47,565 nt of DNA from Polaromonas sp. (GTDB lineage: Bacteria > Pseudomonadota > Gammaproteobacteria > Burkholderiales > Burkholderiaceae_C), in the NCBI RefSeq assembly GCF_013817205.1, contig NZ_JACDDD010000022.1, positions 1 through 47,565 of the forward strand, given 5' to 3'. The notes beneath the pieces are model-generated. The model searched no databases, was not told the DNA's origin, and saw only the letters and a list, made by a program, of their open reading frames with translations. Position 1 is the stretch's first letter. Every line of letters starts with the position of its first letter. The position numbers and the translations under genes are program-made. Of this stretch, positions 36,713 through 45,258 are shown in pieces.

Positions 36713-38205
36713 GCAAGGCCTCCCATGGCACCCTGGGCGCTGGCACCCTGACCCAAGGCCGCTTCGGCTTGCGCCTTGTCAGAAAACGGCAACTTGATGC
36801 CGGCACTTTCCTGGTAGTTCTCATGCCCTTTCCCGGCGATCAGGATCACGTCGCCGGCGCTCGCGCGGGCGACCGTCTGCAAAATCGCCAAGGCGCGGTC
36901 CGGTTGCACCTCGACCCCCTCGCTGCGGTTGAAGCCTTTCAGGACTTGGTGGATGATGTCCGCCGGGTCTTCGCTGCGCGGGTTGTCACTGGTGACCACC
37001 ACACGCTCAGCGCCTTTTTCAGCGGCGGCAGCCATCAACGGTCGCTTGCCGGCATCGCGCTCACCGCCACAACCGAAGACACACCACAGCCGACCGGCAC
37101 GCCCGTCGGCCAGCGGCCGAAGAGCGCCCAGCACCTTCTCGAGTGCATCCGGCGTGTGCGCGTAGTCGACCACCACCAGCGGCCTGCCTGGCACCGATAT
37201 CGCATCCATGCGCCCGGGCACTGGGGACAGGTTGGTGCAAGCCTGCACAACGTCGACCAAGGGAAGGCCCAAAGCCCGCAGTGCCGCCATCACACCCAGC
37301 AGATTGGACACGTTGTACAGCCCGACCAGGCCCGTGGACAGACGATGGCAGGACCCGTCTTCCAGCACGTCGAAGCTCATGCCGCCCTCGCCCTGGTGGA
37401 CGGCATGAGCCCTCAAACGGGCCGGTGCAGCGCAGGACACCGTCCAGACATCAAGGTCCGAGCCGCCCAGAGTCGAGGCCAATGTTTCACCTTTAATGTC
37501 ATCAATGTTGACCACCGCAGCCTTCAAGCCAGGCCAGCCAAACAGGCCTGCCTTCGCCGCCCAGTAAGAGCCCATGTCCCCGTGGTAGTCGAGATGATCC
37601 TGGGTGAAGTTGGTAAAAATGGCCACGCGTATCGCTGTCGCGTCGAGGCGGTGTTCGGCAATGCCGATGGACGATGCCTCCAGCGCGCATGCTGCAAAGC
37701 CTGCATCGACCCAACGCCGCAACTGCTGCTGCAGCAGCACCGGATCGGGCGTTGTCAGCCCGTTGAACACCATCGCGTTCGGCTGGCCCATGCCCAGGGT
37801 ACCCACCACACCGCAAGGCCGTTTAAGCCGCTCCAGGGCTTGCGCCAACCACCAGGCGGTGGAGGTCTTGCCGTTGGTCCCGGTCACTGCGAGGAGGTCC
37901 AGCTGACGGCTGGGGTGGCCGAAAAATTCAGCAGCAATTGGCGCCGTAGCCAGCTTCAGCCCGGGGTAAGCCGCTACGCGGCTATCCGAGAAACCGTAAT
38001 GTTCAACACCGTCCCGCTCGACCAGACAGGCTTGGGCACCGGCATCCAGCACACCCGCCACATAGCGGCGCGCATCAGTGGCCGTACCCGGCCAGGCGAT
38101 GAAGCCGTCGCCCGCCCCCACCTTGCGGCTGTCGGACCAGAGGCTGCCGCTGACGCGCTGGCGCAGCCACTGCGCCGCCAGCTCGGGGGTCTGCAATTGT
38201 TCCAT
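36709..38205 (-). CDS. murE: UDP-MurNAc-L-alanyl-D-glutamate--meso-DAP ligase
   Basis: MurE adds the third stem residue. The ATP loop AVTGTNGKTSTAWWLAQAL is near 110-128. The substrate-discriminating loop reads SDNPRSEDPADI; DNPR is the signature for meso-diaminopimelate rather than lysine, as expected for a Gram-negative wall. ASSIGIAEHRLDATAI and NFTQDHLDYHGDM are also typical. I place the start at the ATG at 38205 (MEQLQTPELAAQW, 498 aa), which shares a base with the ftsI stop (TGATG). The long open upstream part lies within ftsI and has no MurE similarity. Confidence 0.97.
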   Translation of the reverse strand: MEQLQTPELAAQWLRQRVSGSLWSDSRKVGAGDGFIAWPGTATDARRYVAGVLDAGAQACLVERDGVEHYGFSDSRVAAYPGLKLATAPIAAEFFGHPSRQLDLLAVTGTNGKTSTAWWLAQALERLKRPCGVVGTLGMGQPNAMVFNGLTTPDPVLLQQQLRRWVDAGFAACALEASSIGIAEHRLDATAIRVAIFTNFTQDHLDYHGDMGSYWAAKAGLFGWPGLKAAVVNIDDIKGETLASTLGGSDLDVWTVSCAAPARLRAHAVHQGEGGMSFDVLEDGSCHRLSTGLVGLYNVSNLLGVMAALRALGLPLVDVVQACTNLSPVPGRMDAISVPGRPLVVVDYAHTPDALEKVLGALRPLADGRAGRLWCVFGCGGERDAGKRPLMAAAAEKGAERVVVTSDNPRSEDPADIIHQVLKGFNRSEGVEVQPDRALAILQTVARASAGDVILIAGKGHENYQESAGIKLPFSDKAQAEAALGQGASAQGAMGGLA

Positions 38206-39938
38206 CAGAAGGATTCCTCGACGGGGCTCAAGACAATTTGTGGCTTCACACTCATGTCCGGCTGCACACCCATCATGCGCAAAGTCTGCTGCACCACTTC
38301 GCTGAAAACAGGCGCGGCGGCCACGCCGCCAAAATACTTGCCGTCGCTGGGCTCGTCGATCATCACCGCGACGATGATGCGCGGGTTTTCGATGGGCGCC
38401 ATGCCGGTGAACCACGCGCGGTATTTGTTGCTGGCGTAACCCTTGCCAACCTGCTTGTGTGCAGTGCCCGACTTGCCGCCGACGGAGTACCCAACGGTCT
38501 GCGCGAGGGGGCCGGTACCGCCCGGCGCTGCCGCCATCTGCAGCATTTTGCGGATGGCGCGCGCGTTGTCGGCGGAAAACACCTTGATGCCCACCGCCGG
38601 CTCGTTGCTTTTGAGCATGGTGACCGGAATGATCTGCCCGTCATGGGCAAAGGGGGTATAGGACTGCGCCATTTGAAACAATGAGGCGGACATGCCGTAG
38701 CCATAGGACATGGTCGCCTGCTCCACCGGCCGCCAGCTTTTCCAGGGCCTGAGTCGCCCGGTGACCGCACCGGGAAACTGGATCTGCGGCTTCTGGCCGT
38801 AACCGAGTGCGGTGTAGGTGTCCCACATCTCGTGCGGGCTCATCTTCTGCGCGATCTTGAGAGCGCCGACGTTGCTTGACTTCTGGATCACGCCTTCCAC
38901 CGTCAGCGTGCCGTAGTTGTGGGTGTCGCTGATGGTGAAGCCGCCTATGCTGTAACGGCCGGGGCCGGTATCCACCAGGGTTCGCGGTTTAATGCGGCCG
39001 GCTTCCAGCGCCATGGCAACAGTGATCGGCTTCATGGTTGAACCCGGCTCAAAAGTATCGGTGATCGCGCGGTTGCGCAGCTGTTCGCCGGTCAGGTTCT
39101 GCCGCTTGTTCGGCACATAACTCGGGTAATTGGCCAGCGCCAGAACTTCGCCGGTGACAGTGTCGAGCACCACCACGCTGCCCGCCTTGGCCTTGCGTGC
39201 AATAACCGCATCGCGCAACTTCTGATAGGCAAAAAACTGGACCTTGCTGTCCAGGCTGAGCTGAATGTCCTTGCCTTCAAGCGGCGGGACCTGCTCGCCG
39301 ACGTCCTCGACCACGCGGCCCAGCCTGTCCTTGATCACCTTGCGCGACCCGGCCTTGCCCGCGAGCTCCTTGTTGAAAGCCAGCTCGATCCCTTCCTGAC
39401 CCCGGTCTTCCACGTTGGTGAAGCCGACCACATGCGCAGCGGTTTCGCCTTCAGGGTACTGGCGTTTGTACTCCTTGCGCTGGTAAATTCCCTTGAGGCC
39501 CAGGGCATGGATTTTCTGGGCAATGGGTTCGTCTACCTGCCGCTTGATCCAGACAAAAGTCTTGTCCTCATCTGCCAGTTTTTTATTCAGTTCGCCAACC
39601 GGCATCTCCAGCAGACGCGCAAGTTCACCGAGTTGCGCACGGTTGGCATCCACATCTTCAGGAATCGCCCAGATGCTGGGGGCGACCACACTGGTGGCCA
39701 ACAGTAGGCCGTTGCGGTCCAGAATGCGCCCGCGGTTGGCCGGCAACTCCAGGGTGCGCGCGAAGCGCACCTGGCCCTGGCGCTGGAAGAAGTCGTTGCC
39801 GATGACCTGCACATAGGCCGCGCGGCCGGCCAGACCGGCAAAGGCCAGCGCGATGCCCGCCACGATCAGCTTGCTGCGCCAGACCGGTGTCTTGCTCGCT
39901 AGCAGCGGGCTGGAAGAGTAGAGAACGCTCCTGCTCAC
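38205..39938 (-). CDS. ftsI: Septal peptidoglycan transpeptidase FtsI (PBP3)
   Basis: FtsI is the class B penicillin-binding protein that cross-links septal peptidoglycan, paired with FtsW. A membrane anchor lies at about 22-42, then the pedestal domain (RGRILDRNGLLLATSV). In the transpeptidase domain the Ser-acyl motif STMKP, SSN (SxN) and KSGT (KTG-type) are all intact. Length is 577 aa. The start codon is GTG at 39938, overlapping the ftsL stop as GTGA. Beta-lactam binding is expected from the family. Confidence 0.97.
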   Translation of the reverse strand: MSRSVLYSSSPLLASKTPVWRSKLIVAGIALAFAGLAGRAAYVQVIGNDFFQRQGQVRFARTLELPANRGRILDRNGLLLATSVVAPSIWAIPEDVDANRAQLGELARLLEMPVGELNKKLADEDKTFVWIKRQVDEPIAQKIHALGLKGIYQRKEYKRQYPEGETAAHVVGFTNVEDRGQEGIELAFNKELAGKAGSRKVIKDRLGRVVEDVGEQVPPLEGKDIQLSLDSKVQFFAYQKLRDAVIARKAKAGSVVVLDTVTGEVLALANYPSYVPNKRQNLTGEQLRNRAITDTFEPGSTMKPITVAMALEAGRIKPRTLVDTGPGRYSIGGFTISDTHNYGTLTVEGVIQKSSNVGALKIAQKMSPHEMWDTYTALGYGQKPQIQFPGAVTGRLRPWKSWRPVEQATMSYGYGMSASLFQMAQSYTPFAHDGQIIPVTMLKSNEPAVGIKVFSADNARAIRKMLQMAAAPGGTGPLAQTVGYSVGGKSGTAHKQVGKGYASNKYRAWFTGMAPIENPRIIVAVMIDEPSDGKYFGGVAAAPVFSEVVQQTLRMMGVQPDMSVKPQIVLSPVEESF

Positions 39939-40225
39939 GGACGCACCTCGCCCGCAGGTACCTGTTTGTAGCGGACGTACTCGGTGATGGCCGGGGTGGC
40001 CGTGCGCATCTGCAGGCGCTCCTTGGAAATCTGCTCCACACGCAGGGGCGTGGCCTGGCCACGCTTTTCAACCTGCAGGCGCTCCCTGTCGGCCTCAAGC
40101 TTGCGGCTCAACGCTGCCGTCTTTTCCAATTCCACATACAGACGGCGCGACTCGTACTGCGTATGTACCACGTACAAAGCGCTGAACAACACAGCAATCA
40201 ACAGCACTAGGTTCAGCCGTGTCAT
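39935..40225 (-). CDS. ftsL: Cell division protein FtsL
   Basis: FtsL is a small bitopic protein that forms a complex with FtsB and FtsQ and activates FtsWI. This 96-aa protein has a short N-terminus, a membrane helix at about 4-22 (LNLVLLIAVLFSALYVVHT) and a periplasmic coiled coil (RRLYVELEKTAALSRKLEAD). The identity rests on this layout and its position between rsmH and ftsI. The ATG at 40225 (MTRLNLV) is preferred over an upstream open stretch that would lie within rsmH. Confidence 0.93.
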   Translation of the reverse strand: MTRLNLVLLIAVLFSALYVVHTQYESRRLYVELEKTAALSRKLEADRERLQVEKRGQATPLRVEQISKERLQMRTATPAITEYVRYKQVPAGEVRP

Positions 40226-40262
40226 AAGGCCCCCACGCCTGTCGCTTTGGATACCACAGTGC

Positions 40263-41186
40263 TCATGCAGCCACCTCAGTGCGTTCCGCCACGCGCATGA
40301 CCGCGCTGCGCGAACGCGGGTTGGCGGCAACTTCATCGTCGCCGGGCTTGATGCGCTCGAGGGCCTTCAGCCGCATTGGCTTGGGCGCTGCAAAAGGGGC
40401 ACGGCGGTCATAAACCTCGCGCGAATGTCCGGCGATGAATTGCTTGACGATGCGGTCTTCCAGCGAATGAAAACTAATCACCACCAAACGTCCTCCCGGT
40501 TGCAGCACTTTCAGAGAAGCCTCTAGCGCCTGTTGCAGCTCTTCAAGCTCGGCGTTGATGAAAATCCGAAAAGCCTGAAATGTGCGCGTTGCAGGGTCCT
40601 TGCCCGGCTCGCGGGTTTTGACCGCGCCAGCCACGACTTCGGCCAGCTCAGCGGTGGTTCCAAAAGGGCCCCGTTCCTGTCGGCGACGATCAATCGCCTT
40701 TGCAATCTGCCCAGCAAACCGTTCTTCGCCATATTCACGAATCACCTCCGCAATGGTCTCAGTCTCTGCATCGGCCAGCCACTCCGCCACGCTCTGGCCG
40801 CGCGTCGTGTCCATGCGCATGTCCAGCGGGCCGTCGCCGCGGAACGAAAATCCGCGCGCCGGGTTGTCGATCTGCGGCGAGCTGATGCCCAGGTCCATCA
40901 GGACACCGGCCGCGCAGCCGACAGGCAGCTCGGCCAGGTGCAGGAAACCTTCGTGGCGGATGACGAAGCGCGCATCGTTCAGGGTCTTCGCTTCGGCAAC
41001 CGCCTCCAGATCCTTGTCGAAGGCGGTCAGCCGGCCCTGCGACGAGAGCTGCGAAAGAATCAGACGGGAATGTCCGCCTCGACCAAAAGTCGCGTCGATG
41101 TAATGGCCGTCCGGTTGGATGTGAAGCGCAGTGACTGCTTCGTTCAACAAGACGGTGCGATGTGTCCATGTTTCTTGCACCGCCAT
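40263..41186 (-). CDS. rsmH: 16S rRNA m4C1402 methyltransferase RsmH (MraW)
   Basis: RsmH methylates N4 of C1402 in the decoding centre of 16S rRNA with SAM. The N-terminal [16 protein letters not shown] motif [14 protein letters not shown] (about 32-45), [18 protein letters not shown] and C-terminal [16 protein letters not shown] are characteristic. Length is 307 aa. The ATG at 41186 lies 3 bp after the mraZ stop, so the two are co-translated. Confidence 0.97.
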   Translation of the reverse strand: MAVQETWTHRTVLLNEAVTALHIQPDGHYIDATFGRGGHSRLILSQLSSQGRLTAFDKDLEAVAEAKTLNDARFVIRHEGFLHLAELPVGCAAGVLMDLGISSPQIDNPARGFSFRGDGPLDMRMDTTRGQSVAEWLADAETETIAEVIREYGEERFAGQIAKAIDRRRQERGPFGTTAELAEVVAGAVKTREPGKDPATRTFQAFRIFINAELEELQQALEASLKVLQPGGRLVVISFHSLEDRIVKQFIAGHSREVYDRRAPFAAPKPMRLKALERIKPGDDEVAANPRSRSAVMRVAERTEVAA

Positions 41187-41189
41187 CTT

Positions 41190-41618
41190 TCAGAATGAAA
41201 AGTCTCTGAAGACATCGGGCATGGGGCCTTTCATCTGTTCGGTCTCCTGGGCCGCGTAGGTCGCCGCGTCCCAGAGCTCGAAGAAGCTGCCCATGCCGAG
41301 CAGCACCGTGTCCTTGCTGATTCCCGCAGCAGAGCGCAATTCGGGCGACACCAGCACGCGGCCGCTGGCATCCATTTCGACGTCCATCGCGTTGCCGAGA
41401 AAAATCCGCTTCCACCACTGTGCTTCCATGGGCAGGGCAGCGATGCGTTCGCGAAATTTTTCCCACTCGTTGCGCGGGAATATCATCAGGCAACCGTGGG
41501 GGTGTTTGGTAATGGTGAGCTGGCTGGCAGCAGTGGCGCTGAGAACGTCACGGTACCGGGTCGGCACAGAAAGCCGACCCTTGGTATCGAGAGCCACAGA
41601 AGACGCGCCTTGAAACAC
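41190..41618 (-). CDS. mraZ: Transcriptional regulator MraZ
   Basis: MraZ is the first gene of the dcw cluster, a ring-forming DNA-binding protein with two SpoVT/AbrB-type half domains. The repeated motif is visible as [16 protein letters not shown] (about 8-23) and [16 protein letters not shown] (about 80-95). Length is 142 aa. I choose the GTG at 41618 ([11 protein letters not shown]), since relatives start with this peptide and an AAAGG precedes it; an upstream ATG at 41651 would overlap the operator. In E. coli MraZ represses its own operon by binding direct repeats ahead of the gene; a matching array is at 41633-41672. Confidence 0.95.
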   Translation of the reverse strand: MFQGASSVALDTKGRLSVPTRYRDVLSATAASQLTITKHPHGCLMIFPRNEWEKFRERIAALPMEAQWWKRIFLGNAMDVEMDASGRVLVSPELRSAAGISKDTVLLGMGSFFELWDAATYAAQETEQMKGPMPDVFRDFSF

Positions 41619-41632
41619 TGTTAAAAACCTTT

Positions 41633-41697
41633 GAGAAACACTTTTCACCACTAAATTGCACTTTTTCCCACTTTATCAGGAAAGTTTTGAGGTGCAA
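41633..41697 (-). promoter_or_regulatory. dcw promoter and MraZ operator (four AGTG repeats, 10-bp period)
   Basis: On the minus strand AGTGGGAAAA, AGTGCAATTT, AGTGGTGAAA and AGTGTTTCTC follow each other without gaps (41672 down to 41633), so AGTG recurs every 10 bp on one helix face. Just upstream are TTGCAC (41692-41697), a 16-bp spacer and TAAAGT (41670-41675), a sigma-70-like promoter. E. coli MraZ binds TGGG-type repeats with the same period in this position, so autoregulation is the simplest reading. Confidence 0.88.
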
Positions 41698-42018
41698 GGG
41701 CTTTGCAACAAATTTTTTCAATGAAATCAAGCACTTAGAATGCAATTTCAAAGCGCGAAAAATCAAAACACGTTCTAAATTAAGCACTTAGATGACGTAA
41801 TGAAAGTGTTGTCTCAAGCCAGCCCCTGAGGGCAAGGATCATCGAGGGCAGACAGAAAGACGCTGGGAAGTGAGACCCGCAAGGGATTGCAGCAAAAGCG
41901 CGCGTAGCGCCGGCAGCATAAAACCGCGAGGGTGTTGGGGGGAGTGTTGGCGGGACAGAGCCCGTGCCCGCTTCAGGTTATCAGCGGCGACAGGCGAGGC
42001 CCAAGACGACACAGCGGG
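41698..42018. other. Intergenic region upstream of the dcw promoter
   Basis: About 320 bp, AT-rich at 41698-41800 and GC-rich beyond, with no credible gene. An 11-bp direct repeat AAGCACTTAGA lies at 41729-41739 and 41782-41792, 53 bp apart, upstream of the mraZ promoter. It may be a second regulator site. The GC-rich half toward the STAS-like gene holds nothing I can name. Confidence 0.5.
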
Positions 42019-43851
42019 TCAGTCGATGCGTGTCAACACCCGGGCATGTTCGGAGATACCGATCACATGGAAAAATGCCGCTACCAGCCGGTGCACTTCG
42101 GTGAACTGCACAGCGCGATTTTCCGACTCTCGCGCCGAGACCCAGTTGAGCAGGGTTCCTGCGGCCGAGAAATCAACGCGGATCAGCTTGGCGCATGAGA
42201 TGACCATGATGTCGGCGCCCATCAGCTTTGCCTCCAGCTTGTCCAGCACATCGATGGCATCGCCTTCGATCTGTCCGGACAACTCCACCGCGAACAGGTT
42301 GTGCATCTGCGAATTTCCGTCCATCTGGGTATCGCCATCCATGGCGCTGCTGATGCTGGAGGGCGCGGAATCACGGTAGACATCACCAATGATGGCTTGC
42401 CCGCTGACTGCGGCGCCGTGCGGGTCCAGCGGTTTGTACTCGCAGCGCGCACTGTCCCAGGCCGGTGGGGACACCTCGTAAGTCACGCAAAAATCCAGCG
42501 CGGTCAACTCAAACTCGTCGGGCTGGTGCGTCACGCGCAAGGCTTCCATCCGCAGTTGCCACCATGACTGGGCGGTTTCACGCACACCCGAGGGTGTTGC
42601 GCTCTGCAGTACCTGCTGCAACTGCGCGGCGCCAATGAATCGCAGTTGTACCGGCTGCGCGGCCCAGCCGCTGAAGACCTTGCCAAGCGGCTCCACGGCG
42701 CCGGGATCGATGCTCTTGAGGTTGTGCCAGTCCAGACGCCAGGGCATGGGCGCACGGGCCAGGGCGGCGGTCAACGCGGCAACCGTCTGGATACCGAGCC
42801 CGGACGGGCAGATCCAATCGGCGGCTGGGCCATTGCCCGGCAACGGGGCAGTCGGGCTGGTCAGCTGCTTGACCATGTCGGGCATGGAATACCACTGCGG
42901 CGCGGAACGGTCAAACCGCCCAACGAACTCTATGGCCTGATGTTCGAATTTATCCTGCTGGCCAGTGGCCCGGTACAGATCGAACAGGGCCAACCAGGTG
43001 TCAGCGTGTTGTGCACGGCTGCCCTGGGGGCCTAGGGTTTCGAGCAGACCGGACTCTGCGCCTGCGTCATCGCCGTTGGCAAAACGGATCGAGGCTTCTT
43101 CCAGCTCCGGATCGTGCGCCACTTCCGCGCCGTCCACTACGGAAAACTTGGAAGCGGAAAAGCCTGAGGGGGTGTCATCTCGCGACAGCGCCGAAATAGG
43201 CTGGGAACTGGTCGGCCGGGGCTGTGACGCTGCTGCGGGGGCGGCAGCTGGCGCGGGCGGCAGGCTCACCCTCTCAGTCGTCACAGGCGGCGTCGCCGCA
43301 CCGGGGCTGGCCCCGCCGCCCTTGACCTTGGCCAGCGCTGCGGTCAGTTCGCTCGGGGCAGTCTGTGCATAGTTGGCCGGAAGCGCGTTGTCCAGCAGGG
43401 GCGCATGGACGCTGAGATTGCCCGGCGCCGCAGGCGCGGGCGCTGCCGGCACCGGCGAAGCTGTCATGGCGCTCAGGGTCGAGGCAGTGCCATGTTTGGT
43501 CTTCCACCACTGCATCGACATCTGCGCTTCGATTTCGTCGATTTTCTTCAGGGTCACTGCACGGTCGTCAGGCTTGGACGGCATGCTGCTCTGGAAGAAG
43601 GACGGCCGGGCGCCTGGATCCTGGCCGGTCATGGCTTCACGCTTGCGCATCTTGCGCAGCATGTCGAATTCGCGCTTGCGCACAAAGTCATTGCGGCGTT
43701 TGCGCTCGATCATTTCCTTGAGCAACTGCTTGCTCACCGCATCGTCACGGCCGGATTCCCGGTTGTCCAGATCAGACCAGTTCGTTGCCGGATTACGGAC
43801 GAACTTCACGACTTTTGACAACAAGCCGGGGGTGGTGTCTTCTTTGGCCAT
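42019..43851 (-). CDS. Large STAS-like/TPR-like protein of unknown function
   Basis: This 610-aa protein has no signal peptide or membrane segment. The N-terminus (30-115) is charged and helical (EMIERKRRNDFVRKREFDML). An Ala/Pro-rich linker covers 130-215. Residues 255-325 look like a tetratricopeptide pair (LALFDLYRATGQQDKFEHQA). Residues 345-460 resemble a divergent STAS domain (WRLDWHNLKSIDPGAVEPLG), and 518-610 a second, clearer one (VISCAKLIRVDFSAAGTLL, then FHVIGISEHARV). STAS domains act in partner switching and in MlaB-type complexes. No kinase or phosphatase partner is adjacent. It follows dksA by 34 bp and is probably co-transcribed. Function is unknown. Confidence 0.8.
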   Translation of the reverse strand: MAKEDTTPGLLSKVVKFVRNPATNWSDLDNRESGRDDAVSKQLLKEMIERKRRNDFVRKREFDMLRKMRKREAMTGQDPGARPSFFQSSMPSKPDDRAVTLKKIDEIEAQMSMQWWKTKHGTASTLSAMTASPVPAAPAPAAPGNLSVHAPLLDNALPANYAQTAPSELTAALAKVKGGGASPGAATPPVTTERVSLPPAPAAAPAAASQPRPTSSQPISALSRDDTPSGFSASKFSVVDGAEVAHDPELEEASIRFANGDDAGAESGLLETLGPQGSRAQHADTWLALFDLYRATGQQDKFEHQAIEFVGRFDRSAPQWYSMPDMVKQLTSPTAPLPGNGPAADWICPSGLGIQTVAALTAALARAPMPWRLDWHNLKSIDPGAVEPLGKVFSGWAAQPVQLRFIGAAQLQQVLQSATPSGVRETAQSWWQLRMEALRVTHQPDEFELTALDFCVTYEVSPPAWDSARCEYKPLDPHGAAVSGQAIIGDVYRDSAPSSISSAMDGDTQMDGNSQMHNLFAVELSGQIEGDAIDVLDKLEAKLMGADIMVISCAKLIRVDFSAAGTLLNWVSARESENRAVQFTEVHRLVAAFFHVIGISEHARVLTRID

Positions 43852-43885
43852 GAATGACGGTCAGATGGGGTGAAAGGAAAAGAAC

Positions 43886-44947
43886 TCAGTCACCGAACAT
43901 TTTTTGCTTGAGCTCGCGGCGCTGCTGCGCCTCCAGCGACAGGTTGGCCGTAGGACGGGCAATCAGCCGCCCCACGCCAATGGCCTCACCCGTTTCGTCA
44001 CAGTAGCCGTAGTCGCCGGAATCGATGCGGGCGATGGACTGCTCGATCTTCTTGAGCAGCTTGCGCTCGCGGTCGCGCGTACGCAGCTCCAGTGCATGTT
44101 CTTCCTCGATGGTGGCGCGGTCGGCCGGATCCGGCACCACCACCGTGTCTTCGCGCAGGTGCTCGGTGGTTTCACCGGCACTGTTGTGGATGTCCTGCTT
44201 GAGCAGGGACAGCTTGTAGCGGAAGAAGGCGAGCTGCTTCTCGTTCATGTACTCGGAGTCGGGCATGGCCTTTACTTCCTCATCCGTCAACTGGTCGGCA
44301 GGCTTGATTTTCCAGTTGTTGGCGAGCTTGGGATCTTTCTTGGCCGCCACATGGGGAGGCGGCGCGATCACACGCTCGGCAATGGCCGAATAACTGGCCT
44401 TGGCAGCGTCAGGCGAATGAGTGGGGACCATGGGCGCAGGTGGAGGGGCGAACGACGAGCTGCGAACGGAGGCGCGGCGTCCAGGCTTCAGAGCCGGTGT
44501 CTGCAGCGGCGCAGGCGCCGCAGCGATGGAGGACGGGCTGGGCGCGGCCTTGCCGGCTGGGGCCGCAGCCGTTTTGGGAATCGTTTTGATGATGACTTTT
44601 TCTTCAGGTTTGGCGGTGGCCTTGCCGGCCGCAGCTGGCTTGGATGCCGGCTTGGTGACAGGTTTGGCCGGTTTGACCGCGGGTTTGACAACAGGCGTGG
44701 CGGCCTTTTTAGGGGGCGCCGGTTTTTTGGCGGCGACCGGTGCTTTCTTGGCGGGTACGGGCTTGGCGGCAGGCTGGGCCTTCACCGCAATTTTTTTGGC
44801 GACCGGTTTGGCTGCTTTTTTGGCTGGCACGGCCTTGGTGGGCGCAGCTTTGGCCTTGCTCGCTGGATTGGCAGCAGCTTTGGGTTTGCCGGCAGATTTT
44901 GCAGCAGCCTTGGCAGGCGGTTTGGACTTTTTCGCTAGAGCTTTCAC
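43886..44947 (-). CDS. dksA: RNA polymerase-binding DksA with a Lys/Ala/Pro-rich N-terminal tail
   Basis: DksA enters the RNA polymerase secondary channel and with ppGpp resets transcription in the stringent response. The DksA core occupies the last 130 residues (about 222-353): YMNEKQLAFFRYKL, coiled-coil tip DPADRA (273-278), and YGYCDETGEAIG with RLIARPTANLSLEAQ. Of the four zinc-finger cysteines only the first (Cys316) remains; the others are Thr, Ser and Ala, as in zinc-free DksA of alpha- and other betaproteobacteria. Residues 1-200 are H1-like (AKKSKPPAKAAAKSAG and so on), so the total is 353 aa against 151 in E. coli. The start is GTG at 44947 with GAGGAG 7 nt upstream; the frame is open further up but without features. 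Confidence 0.9.
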   Translation of the reverse strand: MKALAKKSKPPAKAAAKSAGKPKAAANPASKAKAAPTKAVPAKKAAKPVAKKIAVKAQPAAKPVPAKKAPVAAKKPAPPKKAATPVVKPAVKPAKPVTKPASKPAAAGKATAKPEEKVIIKTIPKTAAAPAGKAAPSPSSIAAAPAPLQTPALKPGRRASVRSSSFAPPPAPMVPTHSPDAAKASYSAIAERVIAPPPHVAAKKDPKLANNWKIKPADQLTDEEVKAMPDSEYMNEKQLAFFRYKLSLLKQDIHNSAGETTEHLREDTVVVPDPADRATIEEEHALELRTRDRERKLLKKIEQSIARIDSGDYGYCDETGEAIGVGRLIARPTANLSLEAQQRRELKQKMFGD

Positions 44948-45258
44948 AACGTGTCTCCTCGGGGAAGCAGCTTCGGGATAGCCCGCATGCTGATTCCGGG
45001 CGGGACCGGTTGGGCCGGTCCCTGCCTGTCTTTTACCTGATTGTCTGGTTTGTCTGCCGCCGTCCCCGCAGTTTTCAGGCCAGTACTTACCCTGACTGTT
45101 TCCCCGGACCGTCCTGATTGCGACGCCCGGGTACTGAAGTCGGCGCGCGATTGTAGCGGCTCGCCGGGATGGCCGGACTTTCCTGAACCTGAACGTTGGA
45201 GAATGGAGACAAACATGGGGCCCTCCCGCCTTCAAAGGCAATGTGTGGACAGCCTACC
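44948..45258. other. dksA upstream region with hairpin; no gene seen
   Basis: About 310 bp separate dksA from the CobW-family gene. A perfect 8-bp stem (GGGACCGG/CCGGTCCC, 5-nt loop) lies at 45002-45022, 55 bp before the dksA start and so within its probable leader. TACAAT on the minus strand (45150-45155) could be a -10 for dksA, but no good -35 is seen. Open frames in this stretch have no motif. Confidence 0.5.
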
